Shown piece by piece: positions 6,582 to 13,200 of a DNA stretch of 14,026 bases. The translations under genes were made by a program, and so were the position numbers. Below the pieces are notes generated by a model. It was not told where the DNA came from and searched no databases. It saw nothing but the letters and a program-made list of their open reading frames with translations. The stretch spans positions 1-14,026 of the forward strand of contig JAAOYE010000068.1 of NCBI GenBank assembly GCA_018221175.1. The letters are read 5' to 3'. The DNA is from Candidatus Woesearchaeota archaeon (lineage in GTDB: Archaea > Nanobdellota > Nanobdellia > Woesearchaeales > BM511). The first letter of the stretch is position 1; the number at the start of each line of letters is the position of its first letter.

Positions 6582-6782
6582 ATGATAAGTGGACATAAAA
6601 ACTATGAATGGTTTATTAAAAAAGATATGAGTACTTACTCTGGGAAATGGGTTATAATAATTAATGAAAAGATTATAAGTAGTGGAAATAATATCGAAAT
6701 GATGATTAAGGAAGTAAAAAAGAAATATCCTAACAAGACTCCTTTTATAACAAAAGTTAGAGATAAACTTTCAATTTTATAA
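6582..6782 (+). CDS. DUF5678 family small protein
   Basis: A 66-aa protein matching the DUF5678 pattern I know from archaea: an N-terminal aromatic segment (NYEWFIKKD, 7-15), GKWVIIINEKIISSG (21-35), a lysine-rich helix (MIKEVKKKYPNK, 41-52) and TPFITKV (53-59). It is probably a soluble cytosolic alpha/beta protein with no signal or membrane segment. Its biochemical role is unknown. It lies 9 bases upstream of a retropepsin-like protease gene on the same strand; such pairing recurs in archaeal genomes (general knowledge, not checked here), suggesting that it partners, regulates or is a substrate of the protease. It is strikingly A-rich compared with the thermosome gene next door. Confidence 0.75.
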   Translation: MISGHKNYEWFIKKDMSTYSGKWVIIINEKIISSGNNIEMMIKEVKKKYPNKTPFITKVRDKLSIL

Positions 6783-6791
6783 TTCTCTAAA

Positions 6792-7256
6792 ATGACTTTA
6801 ACATATAAATTTAAAAAAGAAAAATTAGAAAACGGAAGAATTGTTGCAAGACCAAGAATCCTTATCAGAATCAAAGGTACTTTTACAACTATTGAAGTGC
6901 CTGTACTTATAGATACAGGGTGTGATGTTACAGTCATACCTGAAAACCTTGCAAGAGCTATAGGCTTAAGAATTAAAGGCAAAAAAACAAAACTATTTGC
7001 ATTTAGAGAATCCACAGAGGTAATTGAAGAAAAGCTTGATATAATTTTACTTGGAAGGGAAGAAAGACAGAATATAATTATTAAAAATGTTCCTGTTCTA
7101 ATATCTTTGGATCATGAAGATTATGAAGACGATAGCGAAGTAGTTTTAGGTATAGAAGGAATATTTGATTTTTTCGATGTAACTTTTAAAAAATCACAGA
7201 ATAAAATAATATTTAAACCTATACCTCAAGATATGAAAAAACAGTTTAAAAAATAA
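6792..7256 (+). CDS. retropepsin-like aspartic protease
   Basis: A 154-aa single-lobe aspartic protease of the kind that must dimerise, each chain giving one catalytic Asp. VPVLIDTGCDVTVIP (36-50) is the active-site strand and loop, with DTG at 41-43. The helix ENLARAIGL (51-59) follows as in other retropepsins, and VVLGIEGIFDFFDVTF (117-132) matches the family's C-terminal 'LG...FF..F.V.F' segment. An acidic insert (DHEDYEDDSE, 107-116) precedes it and could cover the active site like a flap. No signal peptide or membrane anchor is seen, so it should act in the cytoplasm. Natural substrates are unknown; the upstream DUF5678 protein is the obvious candidate partner. The 9-base gap and lack of a ribosome site suggest coupled expression. 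The gene converges with the giant surface-protein gene, with 5 bases between stops. Confidence 0.85.
   Translation: MTLTYKFKKEKLENGRIVARPRILIRIKGTFTTIEVPVLIDTGCDVTVIPENLARAIGLRIKGKKTKLFAFRESTEVIEEKLDIILLGREERQNIIIKNVPVLISLDHEDYEDDSEVVLGIEGIFDFFDVTFKKSQNKIIFKPIPQDMKKQFKK
7236..7253 (-). terminator. possible oligo-T terminator of the giant surface-protein gene
   Basis: Read on the minus strand, two runs of six T (7253-7248 and 7241-7236) follow the stop codon at 7264-7262 within 30 bases. Archaeal RNA polymerase terminates at T-runs without needing a hairpin. The site lies inside the last codons of the convergent protease gene, where the runs encode Lys AAA codons on the plus strand, so coincidence is possible. 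Confidence 0.35.
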
Positions 7257-7261
7257 AGTTT

Positions 7262-10200
7262 CTACAAATATATTATGTCATCAATCAAATCTTTTGGCAG
7301 GTGTTTTTCGTAGAGTATCTCTCTAATTTGGAGGTCTGAGACCCCTTTTTTTCTAAGCTCGTTGATTTTGCTTATTACCTTTACTAATGCGCGTCTTTTC
7401 TTTGGGGTTTTGGCAAACCTGTGAAGAGTTTCTTTGTATCTTTGCATGAGGTGTGCTGTAGTATATTTTTTCACAAACCATTCTGAATACACAATCTTTG
7501 CAAAGTAAACAAATGAAACAACATAAAATAGCATTGTTATGCCCAAAAACAGTGCAAGCATTGAGCCTATAAACATGCTTAGCGGTGTTGCAAGCGCAAA
7601 CTGGCTTACTATTTGAGGGAATGTTGTTTGTATCCAGCTTTTCATATAGTAGTAGACGTATGCAAAGAAAAACATCTGAACAATTAAGGCCATCACAAAC
7701 TTAAATATTGTTTTAAGCACTATTTCTTCTGACAAAAAGTAGATTATTATTGCAACAAGGATGCTTACTGCAAATACAAACCACACATTTGTTATGTCTG
7801 TGATTTTAAAGATTATGTCAACACCGAGGATGCTTGAGCTTTTTATGTCTCTAATTATTATCAGCGGATGCATCACATAGTTTACAGTGGAAGCTGCAAA
7901 CACTGCAAGCCATGCCTTTGAAAGATTTATTGTGTGATTTTTGTAGATGTCAAACCAGATATATCCGGGAAAAGCCAGACACATTAGTATAAATAAGACA
8001 TTCAATAAGTAATTGAATGTGACAATCAAGTTAAAGAATATGTTTTGGCTTTGAAGCTGAGTGAGAATTGTTAATAATGAGTAGTGTGCTGCTCCAAATT
8101 GTGAAGAGTATAAAATGTCTTGTACATTGAAAAGGAAGGGTATCATGTAGTTTCCTATATCTACTAAAAGGTGAAGCACCAGTATCCCTGACAGGCCAAA
8201 CAAAATAGTGTATTTGTATTTGAAGAGTCCTATAAATTTCTCATAGAATGCTTCTCCAACGTTTCCTATCTTGTTTATTATATGCTTTTCATGGTAGTGC
8301 TTGAAGTGTTTTATTATAAAGCGCAGGATATACACTATTAGTGCAACAACCACTATTGCTGCATCCACTGATATTGCCAGCCACTCCATGAAAAAGTTGA
8401 AAAACACTATGAAAAAAGTGAGGTAGACTACTAGTGCAACAATGAATCTTTCCAGCCTTTGCCCTATTCCTTTTGGCTTTCCTTCAATGTGAAGTGCTGC
8501 AAACAGGCTAGGATAGTAGATGTGTTTGAACATGTCTCTAAATGACATTATAATCAGTATTGAGAATCCTGCAAGCATGGAGTAGGAGACTATCACTCCT
8601 GGATTTGCTATTTCAAAGTCCACAATTTTTTGATACATGTGGATGACGTTTGAGTAGAGGTGGTTTTCTATGATATCTCGATACGCAACAAATACAAAGT
8701 TTACAAAGACTCTTGCCATCAGCAAAAAGTTCGCTATTAAGAAAATTATCATTTCAAGGCGTGCTTTTTTGCCGTAGAATATTTTTTCAATGTTTACTTC
8801 GTACAGCAGCAGTGCAAGCACTGTCCATGACAAAATTTTTTTTGCAAAGTCAAGGTCAGGCGTTAGAACTTCTATAAAGTCCATTATGTTGAATGTGATA
8901 ATTACAATAAGTATTGTTTCAATTAATCCAAACTCGATTTTGTGAGCCCATGAGTCCAAGCGTGTTCTGTTAATCTTTTTTTGTGCAAAGTTAAAGCCAA
9001 GAACAAACAAATTAACTCCCAATATTATTGCAAGAACAAGTAGCAGTTTTGAGTTGTCCTCTACAAGGATTCTGTCTCCTATTTTCTCTGCTATTGGAAG
9101 CGTCTTTATTTGCTCCCAGCAGTCCTTGTCAACGACTTTTAATACTTCAAAGTCAATGTTAGTGGCATCACTCATGCTTGTGAAGAAAAACGCTATTAAT
9201 GGATCGTCTTTTATGACTTCAAAGTTTTCAAGCTCAAATGATATTTCTGCAATTGTTTCTGCTAGGCATTTGGGTATTTCCAGGTAGACTGTTACGTTTT
9301 CAAGTTCATTTGTAGGTGTTAGGTTTAGGCTTACTTTTGTCTTGTTGTCTTCGATAATCACGTCTGTCTCGATTATTATAACATTGGATGTGTCTATTGC
9401 TTGTTCTTCTAAGAGTTTTTGTTCTTCTTCTGAGAGGTCAATATCTACTTCAAACAAGATTTGATCGATTTCCTGCTGCGTGAGTTTTTTGTTAAGAACT
9501 AAGAACTCTACTGATTTTTCTTTTCCTCTTGTAATGTTTTCCAGTATGAAGAATATTTCCGGGTCTTGTTTTAGGATTTTAAAGCTTCCTGACAAGTTAG
9601 ATGTTGTTTGTGCCATATATTTTGGTATTGTAAATATTATTGAAACTTTCTCGTACGTTATTAGCCCTCTGTTTTTTATTGTGTATGTGATTAGTGTTGA
9701 ATTGTTTATGTATCTATGTCTTATTATTATGTCATACAAGTTTGAGAATTTGTTAAATGATGATTTGTCAAAGTCTTTGCCTCTTTTCTTTTGCTGTTCT
9801 TCTCTAAGGCTTATTTCTTCTTCTGGCGCCGGGATTTCTTCATGCGGCTCTTCTTGTGTTTCGTTAGTGGTTGTGTTTGCAGTTGTTGTATTGGCTGCTG
9901 TAGTGTTTGTTTCTGCAGTTGTGTTGGTTTCGGTTGTGTTTGCAGTTGTGGTGTTAGTCTCTGTGGTTGTGTTGGTTTCTTCATCCGGCGGCAGACCTCC
10001 TCCCCCTCCTGTTGGCGCATCGTTTGAACAGCTGGAAGTAAGTATTTGTATGCATCCGCTGCCGCACGTTAAGCTGCCGGAATCAAAGCTGTAATCGGCG
10101 CAGGTGAGCCCGCCAAAGTTTGTACCATCACACACTTCTGCGCCTGTTATTAACCCGTCACCGCACCAGTAAGCATTTGTCGTGAAGTTGTACATGCCAA

Positions 10201-13200
10201 CAGTTCTTGAGTTTCCGTAGATGTCTTGTGAGGTTACATTGTAATAGTATGTTGTGTTTGGCGTTAGGGATGAGAGTGATGCTGAGTGCGTTGTGGTTTG
10301 TGTGCTGTCATACGAGTAATTTGATAGGCTAGTTGTGTTGCTGTAGTTTACAAGAGAGTCTGAAGGCTCGTCTGTGTCCCAGTCAATTGCAGCAGAGTTG
10401 TGAGTTGTCGTGTTTACTATGTTTGTAATGTTTGGAGCTATTGTATCGTTGACTGTGAACTGCCATGTTAAAGATGAATTAGTTATTTGCCAGTCTGTGC
10501 AGGATACATACCACGGATAACTAAAGTTGTATGATAATCCTGTGACTAAAAATGAGGTGTTAGTGTTGTTTAATACAGACGCATTGTTTGCTCTTATTGT
10601 ATTGTTAAGATAAAGTGTACAGTTTAGTGTTGCTGATTCTTTGTCTGATACTGTAAAGTTTAGCGTGATATTGTCTGAGTTGTTTTTTACATAATTGTCA
10701 GGCGGCCATATCAGGTTTACTATTGGCGGCGTGTTTGGTGATGGCTTTGTTTTAGCTGTTGAATTAATCCAGTTTCCAAAATTGTTGTAGTTGTCTACAG
10801 GCCTTACCTGCAATTCGTATGTTGTGTTTGGTGATAATGAAGTAGCATTGTATCCATTTGCTCCATATGTTAAGTTTGCTGCAAACGCCCCGTTTATTCT
10901 GACTTCTGTGTGGTTGTAGTCGTCAACCCCTGTTGGCTGTGTCCAGTTCCACACAATCCGCGTTGTTCCGTTGCTTGTCGGGCTGAGATTGGTTATGTTT
11001 TGTGGCGGCGTGTTGTCTGTGACATTAACACTGTATGTTACTAAAGAAGATGAATAATTGGTGTTTTCGCTGTAATTTAATGTGTAGTTGAAGATTCCTG
11101 TTTGATTGAACTGAATATTGTATGTATAAGACGTGCCGGTATTATTGATTAATCCAGTGTCATTATACAAACTAATTAGTTCTCCTGATGGTGTGATAAT
11201 TGTAGCATTTAGCTGAATAATGTCTTTTCTTTCAATGTTGATATCTTGCGCTGCCCCATTTAATGTCAGATTAATTATTGACTGAGCTTTTTGTATTGTG
11301 TAATTGTAATAGTTTGTCTGGTTGGTGTTTCCAGAAGTGTCGTTTGCATACCATTCATATGTGTAGTTGCCAGCAGCAAAAGGTCCTAGTGTTAAGTTGT
11401 AGGCATCCCCTGTTCTTTGAATATTTGTATAATTAATTGTGCCGTTCCATTCAAAAGTGACATTAGTTACATTCACATTGTCTGTCCAAGTAATGTTAAA
11501 GTTTATCAAAAGTGTTGGCGAGTAGTTTTGAGGGCTTGAAGGCGTGGCAGACTCATTTGAGTAAGCAGGAGCAATAGTATCATTTACAATCACATAATAT
11601 GTGATAAAACTGGCTGTGTAGTTTTGGGTTGCGTTGTAGATTAATGTGATGTTTGTTGTTTCATTGAACTGTCTTATTGTTGAGAAATTGTTTTGATATT
11701 GTGAGTCAAATGTTCCGTTGACATACAAAGAAATGTTACCCTCTCCTTCATATAATATCCCGGTTATGTTTACATATTCCCCTGGATTAATAGTAAAATT
11801 GTCTGATGTTCCATTAAGAGTTAGGTTTATTGATGAATCTGTTTTGTTTATTGTGAGTAAAGCCCATGTTGAGTCTGAAGTATAGTTTTGAGATGCTGAA
11901 GCATTGCACGTGTAATTGTAAATTGATGCAGCTAATAAGTATGTTTGCAGCTCTGGGTTTGCTACTAACGTACCATTTCTGTATAATGTTCCATTTACTT
12001 GCCCTGTATTTGTTGTGCAGTTAATAGTTGTATTTTGCCCATATGTTATTGATGTGTTTTTAATTGTAAAATTTAACACTAATGAAGCTTTGTCAACAAC
12101 ATATGTGAAGTTTATGGTTTGGTTAATGTTATTGTATGTGTCATTTGCCCGCATCGCCCATACATAGCTTCCTGCAGAAAGCGAGGAAATGTTGTAATAA
12201 TATTCATTTGAATTGTTTCCGCTAATTGCGTAACTCGTCCATGAAGTTGTAAAATTGTGGTAGAAAAGAACTGTGTCAACTCCTGATGTATCATCCCATG
12301 TGATGTTGAATTGATACGCTTGGTTTTCGCTGTAATTTGCCGGACTTAATGGGTAAGTGGTGTTCAGACTCCATGCAGGCCCAAACGTGTCGTTGAATAC
12401 TGTGAAGTTTACCCATGTAGTGTTTATATTTCCAAATGTGTCGTTAACATAGAATGTGAAGTTGTAGTTTGAGTTTGCTAGAACTGTCCAAATGTTGTTG
12501 CAGTTTTGAATGGAGATGTTAGTTGTTCCGTTATGATACCAGCAGCTGTCAAGATGGTTTTCTGTGTCTGTTGCACTGATATTTATTGTGATGTTTGAAG
12601 ATGAGTATGTTATGAATGTTGGGCTGATTACTATAAGGCTTGGAGCGTTTGTGTCGTTAAGTATAGTAACGCTGCTTGATACATTGCTTGTGTTGTATCC
12701 TGTCAAATTACATGTAATGTTATAATTAAAAGTTCCGTTTTGATTATATGTTAGAGAATAATTGTATAGATTTGCACCTTCATTCATCGCATAGCTGCTT
12801 GTGTTGTGAAGGCTTAGGTTGCAGTAAGCGCCTGTCAAGAATGCTCCGCTGCTTTGGTTTGTGTAATTCGCATAAATCGTTATTAATTCGCCAATGTAGA
12901 CAGACCCGGTGTTGTTTGTTGTCAGGTTTGTTGAATAGTTTGTTGACGACAAACTGCTTAAAGTGTAGTTGTAAATGCCTGAATGGTTGATTGTGAAAAA
13001 ATAATTTTGAAATGGATAATTAGTATGGCTAAAAGTAATGTTGTGTTGATTGTATGAGACATTTAACACACCCCCATTATATCCTATTTGAGCTATCCCT
13101 TCTGTTAACAAAAATCTTTTTGTCAACCCATTAGCATCTGTTAAATTATAATCTTCTAAAGGCCAGCCAGTATCATTTCTGTAAATGCTTACATTAACAT

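Noticed and set aside
9856..9985. Repeats resembling a small CRISPR or minisatellite array
   Set aside because: The repeats are degenerate, phased by codons and have no unique spacers; they encode the NTT linker.
9480..10094. Long plus-strand open frame (204 codons) opposite the giant gene
   Set aside because: Its Val/Ser-rich run is the complement of the NTT linker; it lacks a promoter and any recognisable domain, and the minus-strand frame is continuous and domain-rich.
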